Shown in pieces: positions 23,701-31,159 of a stretch of 47,246 nt of DNA. Source of the DNA: SG8-4 sp964598225. Its GTDB lineage: Bacteria > Planctomycetota > Phycisphaerae > Sedimentisphaerales > Anaerobacaceae. Positions within the stretch are counted from its first letter, which is position 1; each line of letters starts with the position of its first letter. Where the stretch lies: assembly GCA_964598225.1 (NCBI GenBank), contig CAZRBG010000044.1, positions 1-47,246 of the forward strand, in the 5' to 3' direction. Made by a program: the position numbers and the translations under genes. A model generated the notes under the pieces. That model searched no databases, had not been told where the DNA came from, and saw only the letters and a program-made list of their open reading frames with translations.

Positions 23701-25236
23701 TCATTTCTCGTCTGCTGCAAGATTGGCAAGATATGTTGTCAGCAGCCTGACTCCGAAGCCGGTTGAGCCTTCGGCGGCGAATTCGGTGGCTTTCTGTAAC
23801 ATATCCACCCCGGCGATATCGAGATGTGCCCATTTCGCTTCGCCGACGAACTGGCCGAGAAATGCCGCTGCGGTGCATGCCCCGCCATATTTGCTGCCGG
23901 TGTTCTTCAAATCGGCTATCTTGCTCTTCATTTCGTTTGCGTATTCCTCGCCGCTCGGCAGGAGCCATACCTTTTCGCCGCTCTGCTCGGACGCCTTCTG
24001 GAGCTGTTTTATCAGCTTGTCGTTGTTGCCCATCAGACCGGCCATGTATCTGCCCAGCGCCACCAGGCAGGAGCCGGTCAGCGTAGCGGCATCGATGACG
24101 GTCTCGCATTTTTGCTTAACGGCGTAGTGAAGTCCGTCACAGAGTATCATCCTGCCCTCGGCGTCGGTGTTCTTGATTTCGACGGTCTTGCCGCTGTAGG
24201 TGGTAATGATGTCGCCGGGTCTGTAGCTCGACCCGCTGGGGACGTTCTCGGCAGACGGAATTATGCCGTAAACTCCGATAGGCAGTTTGAGTTCCGTGAT
24301 CGCTTTCATCGTCGACAATACCGTGATACCGCCGGTCTTATCCAGCTTCATCTCATCCATGTTCGCCGACGGTTTTATGCTGATACCTCCGGAATCGAAG
24401 GTTATCGCTTTGCCTACTAATGCGACCCTGGGCTCCTCCGCCTTAGCTGGCGGCGTGTATTTGAGTATGATGAACACGGGCCTGTGTTCGGAACCCGAGC
24501 CAACTGCGAGAACGCCGCCCATGCCTTTTTCGATCATCTGCTTTTCGTTGAAAACCGTGCATTTGAGCGTGTTTGAGCTGCGGGCCAGCTTTCTCGCTTC
24601 GGCAGCAAGTGTTTCCGGGTACAGTATGTTTGCAGGGCGATTGGCGATAGTCCGGGCGTAGTTCTGCGCCCGGCCTACGGCAGCTCCTGTCCGGACGCCT
24701 TTTTTAAGTTCCTTGGTTTTCGCGGCATCGGAGTCTATCAAATCAACCTTAATAGAACCCAGCCGCCCGTTTTCTTCTTCCGTGACGAATTCGTCGTAGC
24801 AATAGCTGCCGAAACACGCCCCTTCGGCACAGGCTTGTCCCGTCGCCGACGTATCAAATTTGGCCCCGAACGCGCTGTGGATGGCCAGGCCGACGGTCTT
24901 CGCTTTCATTTCGACCGACCTCTTAGCGGCGTAGGACGCGGCCTTGCGAATCGTATCGAGCGTCGCCTTTTTCTTTTCGCCCAGACCCACCACGAGTACC
25001 CTCTTAGCGCCTATCCGGTTGTCGCCGTAGATTACCGATCCGGTTCCTTCCTTGCCCTTGAAATCGCCTATCTTTATCAGCCGATCAATCGCACCTTCGA
25101 GCTTGCGGTCAAGAATCTTGTTCATCTTGTCCAGTCTTTTGGCGTCTGAAAACGACCCTACGACCAGCACGTCCGCCTTATGCGTGTCTGCATCGGCGGC
25201 CCGTGCATTGAGTTTCACGTCCATGATTTGTTTCAT
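23701..25236 (-). CDS. pepA: Leucyl aminopeptidase (M17)
   Basis: A 511-residue cytosolic M17 aminopeptidase. The N-terminal macro-like domain (about 1-170) is followed by the catalytic domain with VGKAITFDSGGISIKP (metal Lys and Asp), MKLDKTGGITVLSTMKAI, and NTDAEGRMILCDGLHYA near residue 358 (metal Asp and Glu plus catalytic Arg), and ATLTGSCLVALG. It removes N-terminal residues from peptides with two metal ions. It lies between prfB and folE on the same strand; the 49-base gap to prfB carries a palindromic repeat (25263-25279). Confidence 0.93.
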   Translation of the reverse strand: MKQIMDVKLNARAADADTHKADVLVVGSFSDAKRLDKMNKILDRKLEGAIDRLIKIGDFKGKEGTGSVIYGDNRIGAKRVLVVGLGEKKKATLDTIRKAASYAAKRSVEMKAKTVGLAIHSAFGAKFDTSATGQACAEGACFGSYCYDEFVTEEENGRLGSIKVDLIDSDAAKTKELKKGVRTGAAVGRAQNYARTIANRPANILYPETLAAEARKLARSSNTLKCTVFNEKQMIEKGMGGVLAVGSGSEHRPVFIILKYTPPAKAEEPRVALVGKAITFDSGGISIKPSANMDEMKLDKTGGITVLSTMKAITELKLPIGVYGIIPSAENVPSGSSYRPGDIITTYSGKTVEIKNTDAEGRMILCDGLHYAVKQKCETVIDAATLTGSCLVALGRYMAGLMGNNDKLIKQLQKASEQSGEKVWLLPSGEEYANEMKSKIADLKNTGSKYGGACTAAAFLGQFVGEAKWAHLDIAGVDMLQKATEFAAEGSTGFGVRLLTTYLANLAADEK

Positions 25237-25262
25237 TCTATCTTTTTACCCTTCCAGCGCAG

Positions 25263-25279
25263 GGTGTGCACTGCACACC
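25263..25279. repeat. Short palindromic repeat GGTGTGC-N3-GCACACC, copy 1
   Basis: A perfect 7-bp stem with a 3-base loop, in the gap between prfB and pepA. The same stem occurs at 32857-32873 and in a slightly altered form at 31122-31138. Confidence 0.65.
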
Positions 25280-25285
25280 GAATCA

Positions 25286-26402
25286 TTATTTGGTGCTTTT
25301 TGTTTTGGCTCTGTGTCGCAGATATCCTTCAATGAACCTGTCGAGGTCGCCGTCGAGTACGGCGTCAATGTTGCCGGTCTGGACGTCGGTACGATGGTCC
25401 TTCACCATCTGGTAAGGCTGCATCACGTAGCTTCGTATCTGGCTGCCCCAGGCGATTTCGCCTTTGTTGCCGTAAAGCTTGGCTATTTCTTCGTCACGCT
25501 TCTGCTGCTCGAGCATATACAGCCTTGCCTGTAGCATCTTCATCGCCTGCGCTCGGTTGTTGTGCTGGCTTCTTTCGTTCTGGCATTGTACGACTATGCC
25601 GGTAGGCTCGTGGGTGATCCGCACGGCCGAGCTGGTTTTGTTCACGTGCTGGCCGCCGGCGCCGCTGGCGCGGTAGAAGTCGATTCTGAGGTCGTCTTCG
25701 TTGATTTCGATGTCGATGTCGTCCTCGAAATCCGGAATGCAGTCCACCGCTGCGAAGCTCGTGTGCCGTCTGCTCTGCGAATCGAATGGGCTGATTCTGA
25801 CCAGTCTGTGTACGCCGGTCTCACATGAGAGATTCCCAAAGGCAAACGGCCCGCTCACGTGAAGAGTTATCGAACGGATTCCGGCTTCTTCTCCCGGCGT
25901 TATATCAAGCTCCTTGAACTTGAACTTGTTATTCTCGAAATATCGCGTGTACATCCGAAGCAGCATACTTGCCCAGTCGCAGCTTTCGGTTCCGCCGGCG
26001 CCGGCGTGAATGCTGAAGAAGCAATTCTTCATATCCTCCGGCCGCGAGAGCAGACCGGCCAGCTCGATCTTCTCGCACTTGCCGACGAGCGATTCCAGAT
26101 CTTCTTCCAACTGCTCCAGCTCTTCCTGGTCCTCCTCGGTCTCTGCCAACTCGAACAGCTCCTGAAGATCAACAACCTCGCGATGCAATTCCTCCGCGGG
26201 CTCGACAACGGACTTCAACGCGCTGAGTCGCGATACGACCGTTTTGGCTGAGTCCGGATTGTCCCAGAACCCCGGCCTGGACATCCGTTTTTCAAGCTTC
26301 TCCAATTCGGATTTTTTCGTAGACAAGTCAAAGCCAGTCCCGGATCTTATCCACCCGGGCCGACAATTCCGTTATAGTTGTTTTGAGTTCTGTAGTTTCC
26401 AT
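25286..26402 (-). CDS. prfB: Peptide chain release factor 2 with programmed +1 frameshift
   Basis: The gene starts at ATG 26402 (GGCGGGATT upstream) and reads 24 codons (METTELKTTI start, RDWL end) to CTT TGA C at 26333-26327. A +1 shift on CTT then reads GAC and continues in the frame from 26326 to 25286, 371 residues in all. CTT-TGA-C is the conserved RF2 autoregulatory site: low RF2 lets the ribosome slip. The main part has the UGA-specifying SPF (RISPFDSQ) and the GGQ loop (SGAGGQHVNKT near 244). An upstream purine-rich GGGACTGG may act as the weak Shine-Dalgarno stimulator. RF2 releases peptides at UGA and UAA. Confidence 0.95.
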
Positions 26403-26745
26403 AATCCCGCCTTTATATCATACTCGTAGGCACTATGCAACAGATTGTTATCCTGTTCTCTCAGTCAGATCACCTTCAAGATATGATGGATGATTCCGGG
26501 TACGGTGTTCGGCAGGGAACGCCTATTTCAATTGCTTTCTTGCGGATTTCCTTGTAGTCATGGTTCTGCGTCTGTTGAATGCCCATGTAAATGGTTTGGA
26601 CTGCGTTAGACAGTCCGCCCAACATGTTGATTTCTCCAGTTGTACGAGGGCCGATGATTTGACAATTGACAGCGGTCGGTTTAATGAATTAGAGTACGCT
26701 ATCGTGCATGGCTTAGGTTCCCACTGATTTTTAAGGAGAGTAGGC
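26403..26745. other. Intergenic region between prfB and the ThuA gene
   Basis: A 343-base gap between divergent genes. A 49-codon minus-strand frame (26625 to 26476, MLGGLSNAVQTIYMGI start) has the look of protein sequence (Gln, Lys and Ile rich, soluble) and may be a gene fragment, but I do not recognise it and it has no ribosome site. Good candidates for promoters are not obvious. A strong ribosome site, AAGGAG, precedes the ThuA ATG. Confidence 0.3.
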
Positions 26746-27504
26746 ATGAAGAAGACGGCGGTGTTCGGTGTTTCTGTGGCACTCTTGGCCGGTTGCATTA
26801 TGATCGGCATGGTTTCGGCGGAGAATACAAGCGAGTCTCAGAAGAAGGTGCTGATCGTGACCGGTGTTGATTATCCGGGGCATAAGTGGAAGCTGACGGC
26901 GCCGGTTCTGGCCAAGGCTATCGCGGCTGATAAGCGGCTGGAGGTAACGATTACAGAGAAACCTGCCGATTTGGCGAAGGACAATCTTGGCGACTATGAT
27001 ACGATTGTGCTGCACTTCATGGATTGGGAGGTTCCCGATCCGGGTCCGAAGGCCCGCGCAAATCTCAAGCGAACCGTCAAGAACGGTACGGGGCTCGTGC
27101 TCGTTCACTTCGCGTGCGGGGCTTTTCAGGAGTGGCCGGAATTCGTCGAGCTTGCCGGGCGCGTGTGGGATCCCAACCTGCGAGGACATGATCCCCACGG
27201 CAAATTCACCGTGGAGATCATCGACAAGAAACACCCGGCGATGAAGGGACTGAATGATTTCGAGACGGTCGATGAGCTTTACACCTGTCTCACGGGCAAG
27301 ACGCCGATCAAGGTTCTGGCCAAGGCGCGATCGAAAGTAGATGGTAAGGATTATCCCATGGCGTTTGTCCTCAATTACGGCAAAGGAAGCGTCTTCCACA
27401 GCGTGCTCGGACATGATGTGCAGGCCCTGGCCAATCCGCCCGTGGGCCGACTGTTCCGCAACGCATGCGCGTGGACGGCCGGGCTTGAGCCTGCAGACAA
27501 ATGA
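26746..27504 (+). CDS. ThuA-domain protein with signal sequence
   Basis: A 252-residue protein: N-terminal signal (FGVSVALLAGC with a possible lipobox LAGC at 14-17, although more hydrophobic residues follow), then a ThuA fold: VLIVTGVDYPGHKWK, DTIVLHFMDWEVPD, GTGLVLVHFACGAFQ, FVLNYGKGSVFHSVLGHD near the end. ThuA is a class-I-glutamine-amidotransferase-like fold; in trehalose utilisation ThuA acts on 3-keto-sugars. First gene of a likely operon with two sugar isomerases and a DUF1080-ThuA protein. AAGGAG sits before the ATG. Confidence 0.87.
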   Translation: MKKTAVFGVSVALLAGCIMIGMVSAENTSESQKKVLIVTGVDYPGHKWKLTAPVLAKAIAADKRLEVTITEKPADLAKDNLGDYDTIVLHFMDWEVPDPGPKARANLKRTVKNGTGLVLVHFACGAFQEWPEFVELAGRVWDPNLRGHDPHGKFTVEIIDKKHPAMKGLNDFETVDELYTCLTGKTPIKVLAKARSKVDGKDYPMAFVLNYGKGSVFHSVLGHDVQALANPPVGRLFRNACAWTAGLEPADK

Positions 27505-27528
27505 ATATAGAGGAAAGGATTTTGGCAG

Positions 27529-28401
27529 ATGAAGATTGGATTTCATACCGATGCGTTCAATTCGGCATATTTCAGCTTTGAAAAGTGCCTCGAATGGGCA
27601 AAGAAAAACGACGTCCACTACATCGAGTGCGGCACAATCGACGGAGTCAGTTGGATTCATGGACTCGGTTATCAGCCCCACGTCGCTCTCTATGAGGACC
27701 CGCTGCTGCTCAGCAAGAAGATGAACGATCAGTTCGGCGTGCGCTTCTCACAGGTCGACGCGGCGTATCCTCTTTCGGGCAAGGACGGCATGATGCGCGG
27801 CGCGCCCTACGTGCTGAATTCGATCCGCTGGGCAAAGCACGCCGACTGTCCGTACGTGGCTACCACCGACGGCTTGCACAAGCCCGAGGGGCTCGAAGAT
27901 GCCGAGGCGATGGATCTCATGAAACGATGCTACGAGCAGAGCATCAGGGTCGCCGAGGCTTACAAGATCACTGTCAATATCGAGGTGCACGGATACTTCA
28001 CAACCAACCCGGAGATGATGGAAAAGATGCTGGCCTTCTGCGACAGCCCCTATCTGGGTATGAACATGGACACCGGCAATACCTTCATCGCGGGGCAGGA
28101 TCCGGTGGCCTTTCTCAGGCGGTTCGTTAAGAAAGTCAACCACGTCCACGTCAAGGATGTCTCCGAATCTTTAGCCGCGGCGGTTCGGGGCGACCAGACC
28201 GGCATCGCCGTCAGCCACTGCGCTGTGGGAGACGGTGTCAATGCGGATAATATTCGCGCTTGCCTGGAAATTCTGCGAGACAACGGCTACACCGGCGTGC
28301 TGAGCATGGAGTGTGAGGGGCAGGGCGGGCCAATGATAGAACAATCCCTGCACTGGTTGCAGGATACGCTGACTGATTTGAATATACCGATTGAGAAATG
28401 A
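27529..28401 (+). CDS. Xylose-isomerase-like TIM barrel sugar isomerase/epimerase
   Basis: A 290-residue AP-endonuclease-2/IolE-like TIM barrel without a signal peptide. Metal-ligand regions are visible: VNIEVHGYF (Glu), GMNMDTGNTFIAGQDP (Asp, with a neighbouring position usually His), VNHVHVKDVS (His), LSMECEGQ (Glu). It starts 24 bases after the ThuA gene with GAAAGGA upstream, so the two are coupled. Families of this type act on inosose, keto-sugars or hydroxypyruvate. With ThuA next to it, a keto-sugar substrate is a reasonable guess, not proven. Confidence 0.85.
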   Translation: MKIGFHTDAFNSAYFSFEKCLEWAKKNDVHYIECGTIDGVSWIHGLGYQPHVALYEDPLLLSKKMNDQFGVRFSQVDAAYPLSGKDGMMRGAPYVLNSIRWAKHADCPYVATTDGLHKPEGLEDAEAMDLMKRCYEQSIRVAEAYKITVNIEVHGYFTTNPEMMEKMLAFCDSPYLGMNMDTGNTFIAGQDPVAFLRRFVKKVNHVHVKDVSESLAAAVRGDQTGIAVSHCAVGDGVNADNIRACLEILRDNGYTGVLSMECEGQGGPMIEQSLHWLQDTLTDLNIPIEK

Positions 28402-28619
28402 TGCCTCTGCGTCAGCTGGAGAAATATTAGCCTTGGGATGAGTAAATGAGATTGTACGAACACGTGGCGCAGAAAATCCTGAGTTGTAACCCCCGCCAAA
28501 GCGGTGGGATCACCCGTGAAATTCTGGATTCCCGCCCGTTCGGCTGCGCTCAGGGCAGGCACTTCGCGGGAATGACAAGTCAGATTGATGAGAATTTATT
28601 AGCATAAGGAGAAACTGCA
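28402..28619. repeat. Intergenic palindromic repeat region
   Basis: The 218-base gap between two isomerase genes has no gene. It holds ATTCCCGC (28528-28535) and its complement GCGGGAAT (28566-28573) with an inner Cys-Gly-like GC palindrome, followed by GACAAG, and a CCGCCAAAGCGG hairpin just before. The arrangement resembles the other intergenic palindromes of this window. Confidence 0.5.
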
Positions 28620-29471
28620 ATGAAAGTTGGATTCAATATGTTGCTGTGGACAACGCACGTCACAGATGATGATCTGCCGCTTTTGGAATCGATCAAGAAG
28701 GCCGGCTATGACGGCGTCGAGATTCCGATCTTTGAGGGTGAGCCCGCTCATTTCGAGAAAGTGGGCAAGGCTATCAAGGATAACGGCCTGGGCTGCACGT
28801 CGGTAACGGTTATCCCGGACGAGGAGCACAATCCGATCAGTGCCGATGCAGGCAACCGCAAGGCCGCGGTGGACTATCTCAAGTGGGCTATCGACTGCTC
28901 GCAGGCGCTGGGTTCGGACGTTCTGTGCGGGCCGCTGTATCAGCCCCTGGGTGTCTTCTCGGGCGAGCCTCCCACGGAAGAGGAAAAGCAACGAGCAGCC
29001 GAGGTCCACAAGCAGGCCGCCGAACTTGCCGCCAAGGGCGATCTGGTGATTGCTCTGGAGTTCCTCAACCGCTTCGAGGCCTATTTCCTCAACACTACCG
29101 CCGATGCGGCCGCATTCGTCAAGCAGGTAAACCATCCCAATTGCGGGATCATGTTCGATACCTTCCACGCCAACATCGAAGAGCAGGACCCGGTCGGCGC
29201 TATCACAAAAAACATCGACGCGATCAAGCATGTGCATATCAGCGAGAACGATCGCGGCACACCCGGCAAGGGGCACATCAACTGGGACGGCACGTTCAAG
29301 GCGCTTCGCTCGGGGGGGTACGAAAACTGGCTCGTGATCGAGGCCTTCAGCAGGGCGCTGCCGGACCTTGCCGCAGCTACGCGAGTCTGGCGCGATTTCT
29401 TCCCCAGCCGCGAGGGCGTCTATGTCGAAGGCCTCAAGTTCATCAGAGATCAATGGGAAGCAGCGGCATAA
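28620..29471 (+). CDS. Hydroxypyruvate isomerase / tagatose-3-epimerase-like TIM barrel
   Basis: A 283-residue protein of the same fold as its neighbour but another subgroup: VGFNMLLWTTHVTDDDLPLL, YDGVEIPIFEG, VIALEFLNRFEAYFLNT (Glu), GIMFDTFHANIEEQDP (Asp and His), HVHISENDRGTPGKGHINWD and LVIEAFSRA (Glu). FDTFHANIEE and SENDRGTPG are typical of D-tagatose/D-psicose 3-epimerases. AAGGAGA precedes the ATG. Likely cytosolic epimerase or isomerase of a ketose; exact substrate unknown. It is 34 bases from the DUF1080-ThuA gene. Confidence 0.87.
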   Translation: MKVGFNMLLWTTHVTDDDLPLLESIKKAGYDGVEIPIFEGEPAHFEKVGKAIKDNGLGCTSVTVIPDEEHNPISADAGNRKAAVDYLKWAIDCSQALGSDVLCGPLYQPLGVFSGEPPTEEEKQRAAEVHKQAAELAAKGDLVIALEFLNRFEAYFLNTTADAAAFVKQVNHPNCGIMFDTFHANIEEQDPVGAITKNIDAIKHVHISENDRGTPGKGHINWDGTFKALRSGGYENWLVIEAFSRALPDLAAATRVWRDFFPSREGVYVEGLKFIRDQWEAAA

Positions 29472-29505
29472 AGATCCACAGAAAATATAATCGGAGGATT
29501 TGCAA

Positions 29506-31101
29506 ATGAACGAAAACAAGGGAAGAAAGCGCGTAGGGTGGGGCTTGCCCCACCATTGGATATTAACTCTTCTTATACTGTTCGGTGCGGCAAGCGCATT
29601 CGCCCGGGATGACGGCTTCAAGCCCATCTTCGACGGCAAGACTCTCGACGGCTGGGAGGCACCGAATATGAGTTACTGGTCGGTGCAGGATGGCGTCCTC
29701 GTCGGGCAGTCAACTGAGGAAAATCCCGTCAAGAGCAATCAGTTTCTCGTCTGGCAGGCGGGCAAGCTGGACGACTTCGAGCTGAAGCTCAAGTATCGCA
29801 TCAGCGGCACCGACAGGGCCAATTCCGGCATCCAGATCCGCAGCCGGGTCGCCGATGACGGCCATGTTATGGGCTATCAGGCGGACATAGACCGGGCCGG
29901 CAGATACGCCGGGGCGCTTTACGACGAGCGCGGCCGGGGGATGCTCGCGCAACGAGGGCAGAAAACCGTCATCGGCGCAGACGGCAAGAAAAGCCACACA
30001 CCCCTCGGCGATGCCGAAGCGTTGATGAATATCATCAATAAAGACGGCTGGAACGAGTACCACATCATCGCCCGGGGCAATCGGATTACCCTCAAGGTCA
30101 ACGGCCAGACAACCGCCGAAGTTGTGGACAACGAAGAGAAGAACCGAGAATTGTCCGGCGTGCTGGCGCTTCAGTTGCACGCGGGCCCACCCATGAAGAT
30201 CGAGTTCAAGGACGTTCGGCTGAAACGACTCGAACTGGCCGGCAGGAAAAAGATCGTCCTGATAGCCGGGCCGCGCAGCCACGGGTACGGCGGCCACGAA
30301 CATAACGCAGGCATGCTGCTGTTGGAAAAAGCCCTCAATGAGAACATGCCGCAGGTCTTGGCGACGACGTACCTAAACGGCTGGCCCAAAGACCCGACCG
30401 CTCTCGACAATGCCGACGCGATTGCAGTATTCTGCGACGGCGGCGGCGGACACGTGGTTATGACACATTTGGAAAAAGTCGATAAGCTGGCGAAAAAGGG
30501 AGTCGGCATCGCAATGCTGCATTACGCCGTCGAAGTTCCAAAGGGCAAAGCGGGCGACTACATGCTCGACTGGACGGGCGGCTACTTCGAGACGTTCTGG
30601 TCGGTCAATCCACACTTCAAGGCCGAGTTCAAAGAGTTGCCCGAGCACCCGATCACTCGCGGCGTCGAGCCTTTTGCAATCGACGATGAGTGGTACTATC
30701 ACATGCGCTTCAGAGAGGACATGGAAAATGTTACGCCGATACTGACTACCGTGCCGCCGGACAGCACGCGCAGAAAGGGCAATAACGCCCACGGTGCAAA
30801 TCCGCACGTTCGCGCCCGGATGGGTATGCCCGAGCACGTTGCATGGGCGTACGACCGGCCGGACGGCGGAAGAGGCTTCGGCTTTACCGGCGGACACTGG
30901 CACTGGAACTGGGCGCACGACGACTTTAGAACGCTCGTGCTCAACGCACTGGTATGGGTCACCGGCGCCGACGTGCCCCGGGGCGGCATACCTTCAAGAA
31001 CACCAACTGTCGAAGAACTCGAAGCCAACCAGGACTATCCGAAGTCAAATAGATGGAACCGCCAAAAGATCAAACAAATGATCGCCGAATGGAACGAGTA
31101 G
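29506..31101 (+). CDS. DUF1080 (3-keto-glycoside hydrolase-like) fused to ThuA domain
   Basis: A 531-residue protein from ATG 29506 with GGAGG upstream; a TTG at 29500 is in frame. Signal peptide: basic start then WILTLLILFGAASAFA. Residues about 33-232 are a DUF1080 concanavalin-like domain (FKPIFDGKTLDGWE, ELKLKYRISGTDRANSGIQI, KIEFKDVRLKRL). Residues about 240-500 are ThuA-like (KIVLIAGPRSHGYGGHEHNAG, VFCDGGGGHVVMTHLEK, FTGGHWHWNWAHDDFRTLVLNALVW). DUF1080 proteins include enzymes that cleave 3-keto-glycosides, so a fusion with ThuA suggests cleavage and processing of a keto-sugar in the periplasm. The region just before the hydrophobic part is a perfect hairpin repeat (29537-29554). Confidence 0.88.
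   Translation: MNENKGRKRVGWGLPHHWILTLLILFGAASAFARDDGFKPIFDGKTLDGWEAPNMSYWSVQDGVLVGQSTEENPVKSNQFLVWQAGKLDDFELKLKYRISGTDRANSGIQIRSRVADDGHVMGYQADIDRAGRYAGALYDERGRGMLAQRGQKTVIGADGKKSHTPLGDAEALMNIINKDGWNEYHIIARGNRITLKVNGQTTAEVVDNEEKNRELSGVLALQLHAGPPMKIEFKDVRLKRLELAGRKKIVLIAGPRSHGYGGHEHNAGMLLLEKALNENMPQVLATTYLNGWPKDPTALDNADAIAVFCDGGGGHVVMTHLEKVDKLAKKGVGIAMLHYAVEVPKGKAGDYMLDWTGGYFETFWSVNPHFKAEFKELPEHPITRGVEPFAIDDEWYYHMRFREDMENVTPILTTVPPDSTRRKGNNAHGANPHVRARMGMPEHVAWAYDRPDGGRGFGFTGGHWHWNWAHDDFRTLVLNALVWVTGADVPRGGIPSRTPTVEELEANQDYPKSNRWNRQKIKQMIAEWNE
29537..29554. repeat. Perfect hairpin inside the signal-peptide codons of the DUF1080 gene
   Basis: GGTGGGGC (29537-29544), TT, GCCCCACC (29547-29554). 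It encodes Val-Gly-Trp-Gly-Leu-Pro-His-His between the basic start and the hydrophobic core. The composition looks foreign to a signal peptide and resembles the short palindromes seen between genes here. Confidence 0.55.
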
Positions 31102-31121
31102 CGGGAATGTTAAACTGGTAG

Positions 31122-31138
31122 GATGTGCATTGCACACC
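31122..31138. repeat. Short palindromic repeat, copy 2 (one mismatch)
   Basis: GATGTGC, ATT, GCACACC: same stem-loop as 25263-25279 with one mismatch in the stem. It lies between the DUF1080-ThuA gene and the PHP gene and supplies the TTG at 31130, which is probably not a real start. Confidence 0.55.
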
Positions 31139-31159
31139 TATGATGTTGAGAGGCTAAAC

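Noticed and set aside
26523..26810. Minus-strand frame between prfB and the ThuA gene
   Set aside because: Overlaps the ThuA start and ribosome site; composition is not protein-like. A shorter 49-codon frame in another register is mentioned under the gap, with low confidence.
26731..27681. Minus-strand frame across the ThuA gene
   Set aside because: Mirror frame; the plus strand has a signal sequence, ThuA motifs and AAGGAG before its ATG.
28599..29639. Long minus-strand frame across the tagatose-epimerase-like gene
   Set aside because: Antisense to a gene with complete isomerase motifs; no ribosome site or recognisable domain.
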